Below, in pieces: positions 18,287 to 27,749 of a stretch of 64,000 bases of DNA. The position numbers were made by a program, and so were the translations under genes. Source of the DNA: Fibrobacterota bacterium (GTDB lineage: Bacteria > Fibrobacterota > Fibrobacteria > UBA5070). How positions within the stretch are numbered: position 1 is the first letter of the stretch; every line of letters begins with the position of its first letter. The notes beneath the pieces are model-generated. The model was not told the origin of the DNA, ran no database searches, and worked only from the letters and a program-made list of their open reading frames with translations. The stretch lies in NCBI GenBank assembly GCA_016715065.1, contig JADKBN010000029.1, positions 682,001 through 746,000 on the forward strand, read 5' to 3'.

Positions 18287-18724
18287 ATGGCCAAAAAACC
18301 TGTCAGCTCTCTGCTTCTGCCCAATATTTCCATCGGCATCGGCATCGTTCTGCTCGCCATCGGGTCTGGTGTCGCGCTTGGCGCTGCGGATGGATTGGTT
18401 GCCGGGTTGTTCCTCTTGGGACTGGGAGCTTGCTTCGGAGGAGGTGGGTTCTTCCTTCGAGCAAAAGCGACGCAAAAGCTGAAGCTTCGGGAGCGCCTGC
18501 TTTCTGTTGGCACGCGAGTGGCGGCCGATCAGGTGGATGTCGGCTACGACTCCAGCATCGAGATCAATGGAAATAATCCATGGTATCTGGTGGCGAGGTT
18601 CACCGTGCAGGGCGTGACCTACGAATCGGAAGGCCGACGCTGGTGGGGGAATCTCGAGGTTCCGGCATCGGTGGGCGTCGCGTACAATCCGGCGGACCCT
18701 TCCGAAAACACCATCGACGACTGA
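18287..18724 (+). CDS. DUF3592-like membrane protein
   Basis: 145 residues: two hydrophobic helices at 10-60 (LPNISIGIGIVLLAIGS, LVAGLFLLGLGACFG) followed by a soluble beta-domain containing WYLVARFTVQGVTYES and VGVAYNPADPSENTI, the DUF3592 pattern. Such proteins are common and uncharacterised. It lies just upstream of the leu promoter and shows no terminator of its own. Confidence 0.75.
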   Translation: MAKKPVSSLLLPNISIGIGIVLLAIGSGVALGAADGLVAGLFLLGLGACFGGGGFFLRAKATQKLKLRERLLSVGTRVAADQVDVGYDSSIEINGNNPWYLVARFTVQGVTYESEGRRWWGNLEVPASVGVAYNPADPSENTIDD

Positions 18725-18747
18725 GACCCGGGGATTCGGTTCCGCAC

Positions 18748-18776
18748 TTGACATCTCCATCGTTTGCTCGTATTGT
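18748..18776 (+). promoter_or_regulatory. Sigma70-type promoter of leuA
   Basis: TTGACA at 18748-18753 and TATTGT at 18771-18776 are separated by exactly 17 nt. The predicted start of transcription is near 18783, which is also the first base of the leader-peptide ATG, so the leader could be translated from a leaderless or near-leaderless mRNA. Confidence 0.75.
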
Positions 18777-18782
18777 CTATTC

Positions 18783-18836
18783 ATGCACACCGTGAACGTC
18801 CAAGGCCTGCTTCTACTTCTTTGCCATAAGCGGTAA
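18783..18836 (+). CDS. leuL: leu leader peptide with five consecutive leucine codons
   Basis: A 17-codon reading frame (MHTVNVQG, LLLLL, CHKR) ending in TAA. The five adjacent leucine codons use CTG, CTT, CTA, CTT and CTT, including the generally rare CTA. Placed between a sigma70 promoter and leuA, it has the form of a transcription-attenuation leader that senses charged tRNA-Leu. Downstream, 18837-18945 contains a small hairpin (CTGCC/GGCAG near 18873) and GGCGGA/TCCGCC arms (near 18887 and 18910) that could form alternative structures, but no clear T-tract terminator follows. Confidence 0.75.
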   Translation: MHTVNVQGLLLLLCHKR

Positions 18837-18945
18837 AGAGGAGTTCAGGTCGCGTTCATGAAACGGCCGCACTGCCTCAGGGCAGGCGGAGCGCATCGAC
18901 AGATCTTTTCCGCCTTCCTTGCACGGCCGCGCGACAGGAAAGGAA

Positions 18946-20586
18946 ATGTCCATGTCGAATGAATCCGAAGTCCCCCCGAAGCCAAACCGGGCACCGTTCT
19001 ACATTGCAGAGTCCGACACAAACATCCAGAACGGGAATGCCGCCATGACCGAGCACGTACGCATCTTCGATACCACCTTGCGCGATGGCGAGCAATCTCC
19101 GGGTTTCTCGATGAACATCGACGAGAAGATCCGCATGGGCCAGCAATTGGCCCGCTTGGGAGTGGACGTGATCGAGGCGGGATTCCCCATCGCGAGCCCG
19201 GGCGATTTCGAGGCCGTGCGGCGCATCGCCACCGAGGTGCGCGGACCCATCATCGCCGGATTGGCGCGCATCACGGAAAAGGACATCGACCGCGCCGCCG
19301 ATGCCGTGGAGCCCGCCGAGCGTCGCCGGATCCATACCTTCAGCTCCGGCTCTGACATCCACCTGGAGCACATGTTGCGCATCTCGCGAGACGAGAACCT
19401 CCGTCGCTCGGTGAAGGCCGTGCAGCATGCCCGCAGCCGGGTGGAGGACGTCGAGTATTCGGCTCAGGACACCACCCGCGCCGATCGCGACTACTTGGTG
19501 GACCTGTACACCGCCGTGGCCGAGGCGGGCGCCCTGACCTTGAACATCCCGGACACGGTGGGTTACACCATGCCCCACGAGTACGAGGAACTGATCCGCT
19601 ACATCGTGGAGCGCGTGAAGGTGCCCGGTGTGATCTTTTCCGTGCACTGCCACAACGACCTGGGCTTGGCCGTGGCCAATTCGCTGGCCGCCGTGCGCGC
19701 AGGCGCCCGGCAGATCGAATGCACCATCAACGGCATCGGCGAGCGCGCGGGCAACTGCAGCCTGGAAGAAGTCGCCATGGCCTTGCGCGTGCACGCCAAG
19801 TCCAGCGGCATCGACACCGGCATCGTTTCCACCGAGATCTACAACACCAGCCGCCTGCTGACCTCTATCACCGGTGTTCCCGTGCAGCCCAACAAGGCCA
19901 TCGTCGGGGCCAACGCCTTCGCGCACGAATCCGGCATCCACCAGGACGGCGTGCTGAAGGCCCGCGCCACCTACGAGATCATGACGCCGGAATCGGTGGG
20001 GCGCAGCTCGCACAAGATGGTCCTGGGCAAGCACTCGGGCAAACACGCCTTGCAGGATCGCCTGAAGTCGCTGGGCTTCGATCCGACCGATGCGGAACTC
20101 AACGCCGTGTTCGACCAGTTCAAGATCCTGGCCGACAAGAAGAAGGAAGTCTTCGACGAGGACCTGGTGGCCTTGATGGCCGAAGAGACGGATTCTGTCG
20201 AAGCGGGAGACGATTGGACCCTGGTGAGCTACTCGGTTCTTTCCGGCGGCGTGGCTCCGGAAGCCACCGTGGAGCTGCGCCGCGAGGGCGGAGCGCCCGT
20301 GTCGGCCAAAGCCACCGGCGACGGACCGGTGGACGCCGTGCTCAAGGCCATCCGCGAATTGACCGGTCGCACCATCGACATCGACACCTACCAGCTCAAG
20401 GCGATCACCGGCGGGACCGATGCCCAGGGCGAGGTGGCGGTGAGCGCCAGACTGGGGGGGCGGACCATGACCGGACAGGGCCGCAGCACCGACATCATCG
20501 AGGCCAGCGCCAAGGCGTACCTGGCTTTGATCCGCAGGGCCGCCAGCAACAACATGGCCCCGTTGGTCATGCGTTCGGAGCCTTGA
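18946..20586 (+). CDS. leuA: 2-isopropylmalate synthase
   Basis: 546 residues. The catalytic HMGL-like barrel starts with [13 protein letters not shown] and contains the metal ligands in [16 protein letters not shown] and [15 protein letters not shown] and the C-terminal regulatory LeuA dimer domain (from about 400) are present. It condenses acetyl-CoA with 2-oxoisovalerate, the first committed leucine step, and is expected to be feedback-inhibited by leucine. ATG at 18946 has GGAAAGG just upstream; the first 30 residues are extra compared with most family members, and an ATG at 19045 begins the conserved part. Preceded by the leader peptide. Confidence 0.94.
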   Translation: MSMSNESEVPPKPNRAPFYIAESDTNIQNGNAAMTEHVRIFDTTLRDGEQSPGFSMNIDEKIRMGQQLARLGVDVIEAGFPIASPGDFEAVRRIATEVRGPIIAGLARITEKDIDRAADAVEPAERRRIHTFSSGSDIHLEHMLRISRDENLRRSVKAVQHARSRVEDVEYSAQDTTRADRDYLVDLYTAVAEAGALTLNIPDTVGYTMPHEYEELIRYIVERVKVPGVIFSVHCHNDLGLAVANSLAAVRAGARQIECTINGIGERAGNCSLEEVAMALRVHAKSSGIDTGIVSTEIYNTSRLLTSITGVPVQPNKAIVGANAFAHESGIHQDGVLKARATYEIMTPESVGRSSHKMVLGKHSGKHALQDRLKSLGFDPTDAELNAVFDQFKILADKKKEVFDEDLVALMAEETDSVEAGDDWTLVSYSVLSGGVAPEATVELRREGGAPVSAKATGDGPVDAVLKAIRELTGRTIDIDTYQLKAITGGTDAQGEVAVSARLGGRTMTGQGRSTDIIEASAKAYLALIRRAASNNMAPLVMRSEP

Positions 20587-20595
20587 CCGAGGCGA

Positions 20596-21174
20596 TCAGT
20601 CCGGCAGGCAACCTTCCAGCCACTGCCGGATCCGGGGGACTTCGTCGTCCAGATCCAGCGTGTGGCCCTTGTCGAACACCTCGAACTCGGCCGGGATTCC
20701 CATCTGGGCGAGTTCGGTGAACTGCTCGCGCGATCGCCCGACGGGGATCACCTTGTCCCACTGGCCGTGTGTCGACAAGATCCGCCGTCGCGTTGCCCTG
20801 GGGCCGAACGCTTCCGGATAGTCTTCCAGGAGCGGTACGTATCCGGAAATCCCGAGGATGCCCGCCAGGGGGATGTCCTCCCGCAGCCCGGTCTCGAGGG
20901 CGACGACGCAGCCCTGGCTGAACCCGCCGAGCACCAGCTTTTCGAACGGTCGGTCCAGCTCTCGGAGGGTTTCCATCGTCTGTCGGCGGCTGTCGGAGAT
21001 GTCGAAGGCAGTACGGTCGGTGCGAGCGAGCTTCTCGTCCAGCTCGAACCAGGCCCAGCCCTTGTCCTTCGGCAAGGGGCCTTGAAGCAGGATCACTTCC
21101 AGCCAAGGAAGATCGAAGGCCATCTGCAGGAACGACCAGTCCCGCAGCCGGCCACCCATGCCGTGGAGGAACAC
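20596..21174 (-). CDS. Alpha/beta-hydrolase, phospholipase/carboxylesterase family
   Basis: 192 residues with oxyanion motif FLHGMGG at the start, nucleophile elbow GGFSQG, aspartate in HGQWDKVIP and histidine in FDKGHTLD. The pattern fits small carboxylesterases such as YpfH/EstB. The only in-frame start downstream of the previous gene is GTG at 21174, which leaves almost no residues before the first strand; some N-terminal residues may be missed. Convergent with leuA. Confidence 0.8.
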   Translation of the reverse strand: MFLHGMGGRLRDWSFLQMAFDLPWLEVILLQGPLPKDKGWAWFELDEKLARTDRTAFDISDSRRQTMETLRELDRPFEKLVLGGFSQGCVVALETGLREDIPLAGILGISGYVPLLEDYPEAFGPRATRRRILSTHGQWDKVIPVGRSREQFTELAQMGIPAEFEVFDKGHTLDLDDEVPRIRQWLEGCLPD

Positions 21175-21232
21175 AAGGGTGAGGCGCCTTTCCGCTTCGG
21201 CGGGAAGGATGGAATGTCCCAGGGGGATGGTC

Positions 21233-21886
21233 CTACGCTCCTGGTGAAAAGAGGTCGGTCTGGGTGGTCCGGTTCTCGTGGAACACGCCGTCGACGAACT
21301 GTCCCTTTTCCAGGTAGTCGCGCGCGACTCGACAGAATTCGTCCACCAGCCGGAACTGCCGGTGCTTTTCGCAGAGCTTCATGCCCACATCGAAGATGTG
21401 CTCGAAGTACCGGTTTCCCATCTTGATCTCGCGGGTCGCCACGATCACCAGATCCATGGCGTCGGCGGCGGCCACCACTTCGCCTTCGCGACCTCGCTTG
21501 GCATCCTTGGCGTCGGCGGCATAGCGGCGGGAGAGGTCGTCGGGGAGCTCGTGGAACGCCTCGTTCTCCAGGACGGTGGCGACGATTTCTTCCAGCAGCA
21601 GCCCCAATCTGCCGCCCTGGTAGCGATGCTTGATGGGGTGGGGGATGTCGGAGACGATGGTCTCCTCGAAGTCGTGCCAGAGCGCCTTGCGAAGAATTCG
21701 CTCGACGGAAAGTGTCGGGTCTCCTTCGCGATCGGCGATCATCATGGCGAGCACGGCCACATCGAAACTGTGGTTGGCCACGCTGTCGGGGTGGGCGGAA
21801 GGCAACGTCCCGAAGCGACGGATCGCGCTGAGGTTGCGCAACCTTTCGAAGAAGCCGGGCAGCCCCTCGGGGTTCCAGTCTTTCAA
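21233..21886 (-). CDS. HD-domain 5'-deoxynucleotidase (YfbR-like)
   Basis: 217 residues. Metal ligands lie in SVANHSFDVAVLAMMIAD and ALWHDFEETIVSDIPHPIKH, the YfbR-type HD signature, with a distal D in AAADAMDLVIVA. Such enzymes remove the 5'-phosphate of dNMPs. TTG at 21886 overlaps the upstream stop (TTGA); longer in-frame starts would lie inside the upstream gene. Likely translationally coupled to the membrane protein before it. Confidence 0.82.
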   Translation of the reverse strand: MKDWNPEGLPGFFERLRNLSAIRRFGTLPSAHPDSVANHSFDVAVLAMMIADREGDPTLSVERILRKALWHDFEETIVSDIPHPIKHRYQGGRLGLLLEEIVATVLENEAFHELPDDLSRRYAADAKDAKRGREGEVVAAADAMDLVIVATREIKMGNRYFEHIFDVGMKLCEKHRQFRLVDEFCRVARDYLEKGQFVDGVFHENRTTQTDLFSPGA

Positions 21887-23229
21887 GTTGGGCCTTGCAA
21901 GAGGGGGATCTTCATGCGGCAGCGAAGTCCGCCGTCGATGCGGGCCTCGGCGAAAAGCGAACAACCGGGCCGGTTGAAGGCTTCCTTGGCGGCGATCAAT
22001 TCCTGGTCCAGGCCCAGCCGATCTTTCAGGAAGGGGCGGGCAGTATCGAAGAGCGCTCCGAGGATGCCGTCGTCCGGAGTCGATGCCGTGTCCTCGAAAA
22101 CCACCTCTGCCGAAAGGGGGCCATGTCCCATCGCGATCAGCACCTGGCCGCCGCTGACCGATCGCTTGGCGTGAAACCGCAAGAGCGAGGTCAGAGCGTC
22201 GCCGATGGATTCGGGATCGATGTTCAATGCCGGAGGATTGTCCGGGATGCGTAGGGAAACCGCGGGAAATCCCGGGCCGATTTCTTGGGCCACTTGCTGC
22301 AGCCGACGACGCAAGGTTCCGGATATACCCGTGGAATCAGGGATGGGCAAGGCGATCGAGGAGCCTGACGGGCGAAGGATGGCCTTCGAGTGAGGTCTGC
22401 GTCGAAGCGCCAATCCAAGCCCAAGCAATCCGCATAGCACTACCAGGGTCCCGACGGCGCGGGGGATCCAGCTTGGAATGGGCCCTGCGATTCGGAACTC
22501 CGCCGGAGCGCTGCGAGCACACAGGTCGAAGGTATCGCAGGCGAGGATTTCCAGTCGGTGCACGCCCGGCGTCGCTGGAACCCTGTCCATGAATTCGAAC
22601 GCCCCGCCAGAGAAGGTGCCTGGTGCGACCGAGTGGAAAAACTGGTCGTCCAGGAACAGATCCACTCGAGAAAGTCCACATGGCGCATCGATCCGGGCTT
22701 TCACGTCGACGGCTTCCTGGTTTCTGGATGCCAGTGCGGCTGGCGCCGGCGAAATCCAACGGAAACGGGCGACACCCGTTGTGCAGCGAGTGGCGACAGA
22801 CGGGGGGGGGCGCTGGAGCCCGGCCGAGTCGACGGGGCGAACCTCCACGGCAACGGCGGAGTCGGCGAGAGCAGGGGTGGCAGGGGTGGTGGCGATCGGT
22901 TCGGGTTGGGGAGAATCGATGGAATCCACCGCGGGAGGCGCACGTCTGCTGGAGAGCTCCTCTGCATCGCGACGGGCTCGAGCCATGCGCAGCTGCTCCA
23001 GGGCATTCAATCTCGCTCGAGGAAGCTCGGGTGAAGAGTCCGCAACGATCCGCTGACGGGAGAGATTTTCCAGTAGGGATTCCGTTTGGTCCCGCTCGGC
23101 GAATTGCCCCGCCTCCTCCTGCTGGAATGCGGCCAATTGCAGGCTGTCCAGCAAGCCATCTGTTGGAAGCGCCATTGCCGACCCGCCGAGCCAGGCAGCG
23201 AGAACGCTTGCTCGCGACAAGGAAACCAT
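21883..23229 (-). CDS. Signal-peptide protein with one TM helix and a degenerate HATPase domain
   Basis: 448 residues. Signal peptide about 1-21, a Glu/Arg coiled region, a Pro/Ala-rich linker, an extracytoplasmic Ig-like domain with four cysteines, one transmembrane helix (VGTLVVLCGLLGLGLAL) followed by RRRPH, then a cytoplasmic domain whose outline follows HATPase_c (IGDALTSLLRFHAK, VVFEDTASTPDD, FNRPGCSLFAEARIDGG) but lacks the N-box Asn and the G-box D-x-G-x-G. No HisKA histidine is seen. It looks like a sensor with a dead ATPase. ATG at 23229 suits the signal peptide; no strong RBS is visible. Confidence 0.65.
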   Translation of the reverse strand: MVSLSRASVLAAWLGGSAMALPTDGLLDSLQLAAFQQEEAGQFAERDQTESLLENLSRQRIVADSSPELPRARLNALEQLRMARARRDAEELSSRRAPPAVDSIDSPQPEPIATTPATPALADSAVAVEVRPVDSAGLQRPPPSVATRCTTGVARFRWISPAPAALASRNQEAVDVKARIDAPCGLSRVDLFLDDQFFHSVAPGTFSGGAFEFMDRVPATPGVHRLEILACDTFDLCARSAPAEFRIAGPIPSWIPRAVGTLVVLCGLLGLGLALRRRPHSKAILRPSGSSIALPIPDSTGISGTLRRRLQQVAQEIGPGFPAVSLRIPDNPPALNIDPESIGDALTSLLRFHAKRSVSGGQVLIAMGHGPLSAEVVFEDTASTPDDGILGALFDTARPFLKDRLGLDQELIAAKEAFNRPGCSLFAEARIDGGLRCRMKIPLLQGPT

Positions 23230-23275
23230 CGAGGTCAAAGATACCACGTTCACGAGGCGGTTGCTTGTGTTCGCT

Positions 23276-24094
23276 TCATGTTGAATCGGGGAGCAGTTCT
23301 CCGCCATGCAAATGGCGGATTTCTCCGTTGGAAAGGGATTCCACTTCCAGCGATCCGTCTTCCAAAACCTTTCGGACGCGGATTCGCAAGGCGGGCCCTG
23401 TGCCTACCAATAGGAATGTCCGACCAGGAGCATCGGAATACGTTCGAAACTCTTCCACCAGATTCGCAAACCCTTGCGACTCCAGTGCATGGTCGACCTC
23501 CGACCAGATCGCAAGGAATCGATGCAGCACCGTTTCATAATCGAGTTCACAGCCAGCCTCGCGTGCGAGGGAGGTGGTGGGCTGCCCTACGGAGATCAGG
23601 CTGGATTCCGGTAGCGATACGTTGATCCCGACGCCGACCAGCAAAGTGGTCCTGCCTTGAGGATGGATCATTTCGGCCAGGATACCTGCAGCCTTCCTTC
23701 CCGAAAGGAGCAGGTCGTTGGGCCACTTCAAGGTGGTCTGGGATATGCCGAGCTCCCGGCACAATCGCCCGAGTGCCAGCGCGCATCCAAGGGAAACGAG
23801 TGGAGCCTGCGCGAGCGGACGGCTTTCCCAGGGGATCCTGACGGTGAGATAAAGACCACCTTGCGGCGGGGAGACCCAGATTCGATCGAATCGACCTCGT
23901 CCACGCGTTTGGGAACGGGCCACGACGGTCACAGTCTCGAGAGACAAAGGCAGATCTCGAGCGGCATCCATCGTGGAAACCACCTCGTCGAATCGAAGTA
24001 GTTCTCCCCCTCGGAATCCTTCAGCCACGAGGTAGGGACCGGACCAAGCGAGCGGTTTCCCGTGCGCGCGCACCAGCCAATCGGATGATTTCAT
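23276..24094 (-). CDS. birA: Biotin--[acetyl-CoA-carboxylase] ligase
   Basis: 272 residues without the DNA-binding N-terminus found in BirA repressors. Biotinyl-AMP loop QTRGRGRFDRIWVSPPQGG, then TLKWPNDLLLSGRKAAGIL and LLVGVGINV, followed by the SH3-like C-terminal domain. It activates biotin and attaches it to the carboxyl carrier protein. ATG at 24094 has AAGGA just upstream but gives a 74-nt overlap with the preceding gene; a GTG at 24028 would nearly remove the overlap and keep the whole catalytic domain. Confidence 0.93.
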   Translation of the reverse strand: MKSSDWLVRAHGKPLAWSGPYLVAEGFRGGELLRFDEVVSTMDAARDLPLSLETVTVVARSQTRGRGRFDRIWVSPPQGGLYLTVRIPWESRPLAQAPLVSLGCALALGRLCRELGISQTTLKWPNDLLLSGRKAAGILAEMIHPQGRTTLLVGVGINVSLPESSLISVGQPTTSLAREAGCELDYETVLHRFLAIWSEVDHALESQGFANLVEEFRTYSDAPGRTFLLVGTGPALRIRVRKVLEDGSLEVESLSNGEIRHLHGGELLPDST

Positions 24095-25847
24095 CTTCCT
24101 TGGCGGGAGGGTGGACCAATGCGTAGTCCGCGAAGACAGCAGATCCTTTCAGGTCGTCGCGCTCCCGGCTGCGGCGAACCCTCCGAAGCCAAAGGCGCTC
24201 CAAGCCGGGAAGGCGTTGCAGAAGGTCGTCCAGGCTGAATGTGGGGAACTCCGAGGCGAGAAATGCCTTGGACCAGGCAAGGAGTTCCGAGTCGGAGTCG
24301 GCCAGCACGGCGCGAAGCGTGATCAGGGTCAAGCATTCCGTGTAGGCGTCGATCCCGGCTTTCCGATCCATTTCCGACATCCGACCCGGGCCGACCGCAT
24401 CGAAGGTGGAGTGTGTCCACCACTCTTGGATTCCCGGTGCGGCGAGCAAGCGATCACGCGCGGACTTCACCTTTTCGAGAATCCCCCGATGAAAGAGGGG
24501 TTGCTGACAAATTTTGCCATGGGTCCGGTCGCGGCTTCCCAGTTTCGATTCGGCTCGTTCCAGCGCGTAGGCGTTTTGCAGCCACATCCATCCCGGGCGC
24601 ACGCGCACCAGGGCGTGGTCCGGTTCGGAGACCACAAGCGAGAAGGGAAGCTTGACGGACCCAGCCGGAACCTTGGTTCCCATCGCGACCAAACTCCAGG
24701 GTGCCTGGGAAAAATCGGACGGAAATTGAACCTGGCAACAAAGTCCAAAGAACTGGCCTTCGCCGGGACGCAGTTCCTGGTCCGCCCGACGGCCGGTGTG
24801 GTTGGAGCCTAGCGCGGCACCGTGCCCGACGTTGCCGCGGCCCTCCGGCCAGAGGCAGGCGATCACCAGCGATTGGTGATGGAATCCCACCAGTGGCCCC
24901 AGGATGGAGCAGGTCAGTTCCCCTTCCTGGATTTCGGTGTTCGCCCCGACGATGGCATCCAGGATCTTGGCGTGACGGCTTGCCCCGGACGCTTCGCAAA
25001 AAAGCGCCTTGCGCACGATCGCCATGGTGCGGATCCGCACTCCGCATTGGAGCACCGAGTGTTCCACGATGGCCCCGTCGCGGATCTGGGTGGGGGATTC
25101 GATGCTGGAGAGCACCGCCGTATCGCGCACCAGTTGGGCACCATCCACCCTCGCGTGCGGTCCGATCCAAGCGTTGCGCACCGACACGGTGTTGCAAAGT
25201 TGCGCCCCTTCGCCCACCCAACCGGCACCGTGACGGATGTTTTCGGCATGGCTGGCCAGCGCCTCTTCGAAGGCGAGCCGTTCCGGATTGGAATCGGGAT
25301 GGAATGCGAGCCAAGCGGCCAATTCCATGTCCATTTCGGCGAACAGCGGAATTTGTCTGCCACCGGATTCCAATCCCACCTGGATCCTGGATCCAGTGGC
25401 GAAAGCGGAGGTTCCCGATGCGACGAGAGACCCCACTCGAAAGACCACCGCGGCATCCTGGACCACCTGCCGGGCAAGCAGCCCCACATCGTGGATGCAG
25501 CAGTTGCCGATCACCGCATCGCGAATGTGGGCGCGGCGGATTCCTGTGGGCAGGCTCACATGGCCAGGAAGCATCACGGTCCCTGAAAATCGTGGAAGCG
25601 AGACGTCTCCTTCGAAGGTCGCCTCGCGAACGTGAATGGGATCGAATCCTTCCTGGACGCGCACGCGGGTCCAGTCTCCGCACACGCAACCCTGGCGCTC
25701 CAATTGCAGTGTTTCCGGAGCACTGAGCGAGCGGGTGCGAAACGCCGCCGCGCCGTCGCGGAGAAACCCCGCCGAAGCGAGCAGCGGCGATCCGCGAACC
25801 AGGCGTTTGAGGGCGGCAGTGGCGGAATACGGCATCGCGGAGGCCAT
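24021..25847 (-). CDS. DUF4954 hexapeptide-repeat protein
   Basis: 608 residues. The central part is a left-handed beta-helix of hexapeptide turns (NTVSVRNAWIGPHARVDGA, DGAIVEHSVLQCGVRI), followed by ALGSNHTGRRADQEL, GEGQFFGLCCQVQFPSDF and LPFSLV, the DUF4954 signature known mainly from Bacteroidetes, spirochaetes and Fibrobacter. A helical C-terminus follows. It is probably an acyl- or nucleotidyl-transferase-like scaffold, but no activity is established. The ATG shares one base with the dapL stop (TGATG). Confidence 0.85.
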   Translation of the reverse strand: MASAMPYSATAALKRLVRGSPLLASAGFLRDGAAAFRTRSLSAPETLQLERQGCVCGDWTRVRVQEGFDPIHVREATFEGDVSLPRFSGTVMLPGHVSLPTGIRRAHIRDAVIGNCCIHDVGLLARQVVQDAAVVFRVGSLVASGTSAFATGSRIQVGLESGGRQIPLFAEMDMELAAWLAFHPDSNPERLAFEEALASHAENIRHGAGWVGEGAQLCNTVSVRNAWIGPHARVDGAQLVRDTAVLSSIESPTQIRDGAIVEHSVLQCGVRIRTMAIVRKALFCEASGASRHAKILDAIVGANTEIQEGELTCSILGPLVGFHHQSLVIACLWPEGRGNVGHGAALGSNHTGRRADQELRPGEGQFFGLCCQVQFPSDFSQAPWSLVAMGTKVPAGSVKLPFSLVVSEPDHALVRVRPGWMWLQNAYALERAESKLGSRDRTHGKICQQPLFHRGILEKVKSARDRLLAAPGIQEWWTHSTFDAVGPGRMSEMDRKAGIDAYTECLTLITLRAVLADSDSELLAWSKAFLASEFPTFSLDDLLQRLPGLERLWLRRVRRSRERDDLKGSAVFADYALVHPPAKEDEIIRLAGARARETARLVRSLPRG

Positions 25848-27079
25848 CAGAACTGGAACTGCACTCCGGCGAGGCGCTCGGAAAAGACATCCATATAGGC
25901 TTTCTCGTCGGCGACCGTGGCTGCCTCGTAGGTCACCGAGAAACGCAAGTGGGGGCCGATGTCGTCGAAGGGAACGGTCACGATGCTTTTTTCCCGGATG
26001 AACCATTGGCTTGCGGCTTCGGCGTGTTCGAAGACCGGCCCGTTCACGATTCCCTTGGGAGCCTTCGCGTAGAGGAAATAAGTGCCCTGAGGCATGGTCG
26101 CGTCGAACCCAAGCGCACGAAGGCGCTCCACCAGCATTTCTTGGCGACGCTGGTACTTCTGCTGGGCGTTTCGCCAAAGCGAATCGTCATCCAGGGCAGC
26201 GGCGGCGGCCATCTGGATGGCCTTGAACTGGCCTGAATCGGAATTGTCCTTGACGTCCCCCAAGGCTTTGACCACCAGGGAGTTGCCGGCCACGAAGCCC
26301 AGCCGCCAACCGATCATGTGCCAACCCTTGCTCATCGAATGGACTTCCACTCCCACATCGATCGCGCCTGGGACTTCCAGAAACGACAATGGCTTGGCTC
26401 CATGCGTGAAGGGCAGGTGGGCGGCATCCTGGATCACCACCACACCGTGTTTTTTCGCGAAGACGACGACCTTTTCGTAGAACTCCCTGGTGGCGGTTTT
26501 TCCGGAAGGGCTGTTGGGATAGTTGATCACCAGGATCTTGGCCTTGGCGAGCACCTCGGGTGGGATTCCGTCCAGATCCGGGAAAAAGTCGTTTTCCGGA
26601 AGAAGAGGGAGATTGTGGACAATTCCGCCCAGGTACTTGGTCCAGGTGCCTGCCACAGGGTAACCGGGAACGGTGAACAAGGTCACGTCGCCAGGGTTGA
26701 TGAACACCGCTGGCAAGAGCGCGTAGGCAGGCTTGGAGCCGATGGTATGGAGAATTTGGGTGGCCGGGTCCAGCTTGACTCCAAAATTGCGATCCATGTA
26801 CCGGGCCGCGGCTTCCTGGTAAGGCAGAATGCCGTTGTCTGCGTAGCCACGATTGGCAGGAGCGTCGACTGCCAGCTTGAGTGCTTCACGCACCGGGACC
26901 GGGGCCATTTCGTCGTTCTCGCCAATCCCGAAATCAACCAGGGAGCGGTCGGGAAAATCAGCGATGGCTTGGCGCTTCGCTCGCTTGATTTTCTCGAACT
27001 TGTAGATGGCGGTGGACTTGCCGTAGGTTTCGCCGCCGATACGCTCGGCGAACAGCTTTTGGATGTAGGACTCGCTCAC
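25847..27079 (-). CDS. dapL: LL-diaminopimelate aminotransferase-like class I/II aminotransferase
   Basis: About 410 residues, PLP fold type I. Motifs include IYKFEKIKRAKR near the start, VDFGIGENDEMAPV, NRGYADNGI, NPGDVTLFTVPGYPV, INYPNSPSGK, VIQDAAHLPFT and the PLP-lysine in EVHSMSKGWHMIGWRLGF. These fit the DapL branch that makes LL-diaminopimelate directly from tetrahydrodipicolinate, bypassing succinylation. GTG at 27079 with GAGGG 4 nt upstream is chosen because the family starts close to this point; an ATG at 27283 would overlap the upstream gene. Confidence 0.85.
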   Translation of the reverse strand: MSESYIQKLFAERIGGETYGKSTAIYKFEKIKRAKRQAIADFPDRSLVDFGIGENDEMAPVPVREALKLAVDAPANRGYADNGILPYQEAAARYMDRNFGVKLDPATQILHTIGSKPAYALLPAVFINPGDVTLFTVPGYPVAGTWTKYLGGIVHNLPLLPENDFFPDLDGIPPEVLAKAKILVINYPNSPSGKTATREFYEKVVVFAKKHGVVVIQDAAHLPFTHGAKPLSFLEVPGAIDVGVEVHSMSKGWHMIGWRLGFVAGNSLVVKALGDVKDNSDSGQFKAIQMAAAAALDDDSLWRNAQQKYQRRQEMLVERLRALGFDATMPQGTYFLYAKAPKGIVNGPVFEHAEAASQWFIREKSIVTVPFDDIGPHLRFSVTYEAATVADEKAYMDVFSERLAGVQFQF

Positions 27080-27197
27080 AGGACCCTCGATTGCGTTGGA
27101 CGTACCGGCTTCGAAATGGCGGGTGATGGGTTTCAAAGATAGGGAAGCTCGCGCTGGACCGGGGCAAGGGTTTGTTCCGGGGTACCAGGCTTCGAGG

Positions 27198-27749
27198 TCA
27201 GTCCAACCGAAATTGCGTGCCAAATTCCCCTCGACCATACGTGCTGCCGTAGTCGCCGAGATCTCTTCCGAATGCGGCTCCAAGATAGAGGCGGAAAAGG
27301 CTTTTCAATTCGACCAAGGCACGAGCCTGGGCTCCAACATGGAGGCTGGCATTGTAGGCATCGTCCATGGCGATGCCCAGCGTGCCACCAAACTGGGGGC
27401 AGATTTCCCCTCGAAAACCTGTGAACCAACTTTGGATGGCGATCGTCGCCAGGTCGAGGCCTCCGGTAGGGTTGTTTTGGTGCTCGTAGGCGCCCACCAA
27501 GCCGATGTCGGTGCGATTGGAAAAACTGGAAAGCACTGCGGCGGAAATCCCGATTCCAGGATTGTCCAGGTTTGCACCGCTTCGCCCGCTCAGTCTTGGC
27601 CCCCCTTCAAGAAGGAGATCGCCTTCGGAGGCATGGACACTGGGGAGCAGAATCAGGGCGAAGAAAATCCAGGTCACCGATTTTCTAATGCAGGTTCCAC
27701 GGTTTTCAGGCGTGGATTTGGATCGGTACGTGGAGTGGGTCATTGGCAT
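27198..27749 (-). CDS. Small predicted outer-membrane beta-barrel protein
   Basis: 183 residues with a late, hydrophobic signal segment (VTWIFFALILLPSVHAS) and about eight short amphipathic strands, ending in YGRGEFGTQFRLD, an outer-membrane-like C-terminus. The N-terminus before the signal is 25 residues long; a GTG inside the segment would give a tighter signal peptide. No family recognised. Confidence 0.65.
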   Translation of the reverse strand: MPMTHSTYRSKSTPENRGTCIRKSVTWIFFALILLPSVHASEGDLLLEGGPRLSGRSGANLDNPGIGISAAVLSSFSNRTDIGLVGAYEHQNNPTGGLDLATIAIQSWFTGFRGEICPQFGGTLGIAMDDAYNASLHVGAQARALVELKSLFRLYLGAAFGRDLGDYGSTYGRGEFGTQFRLD

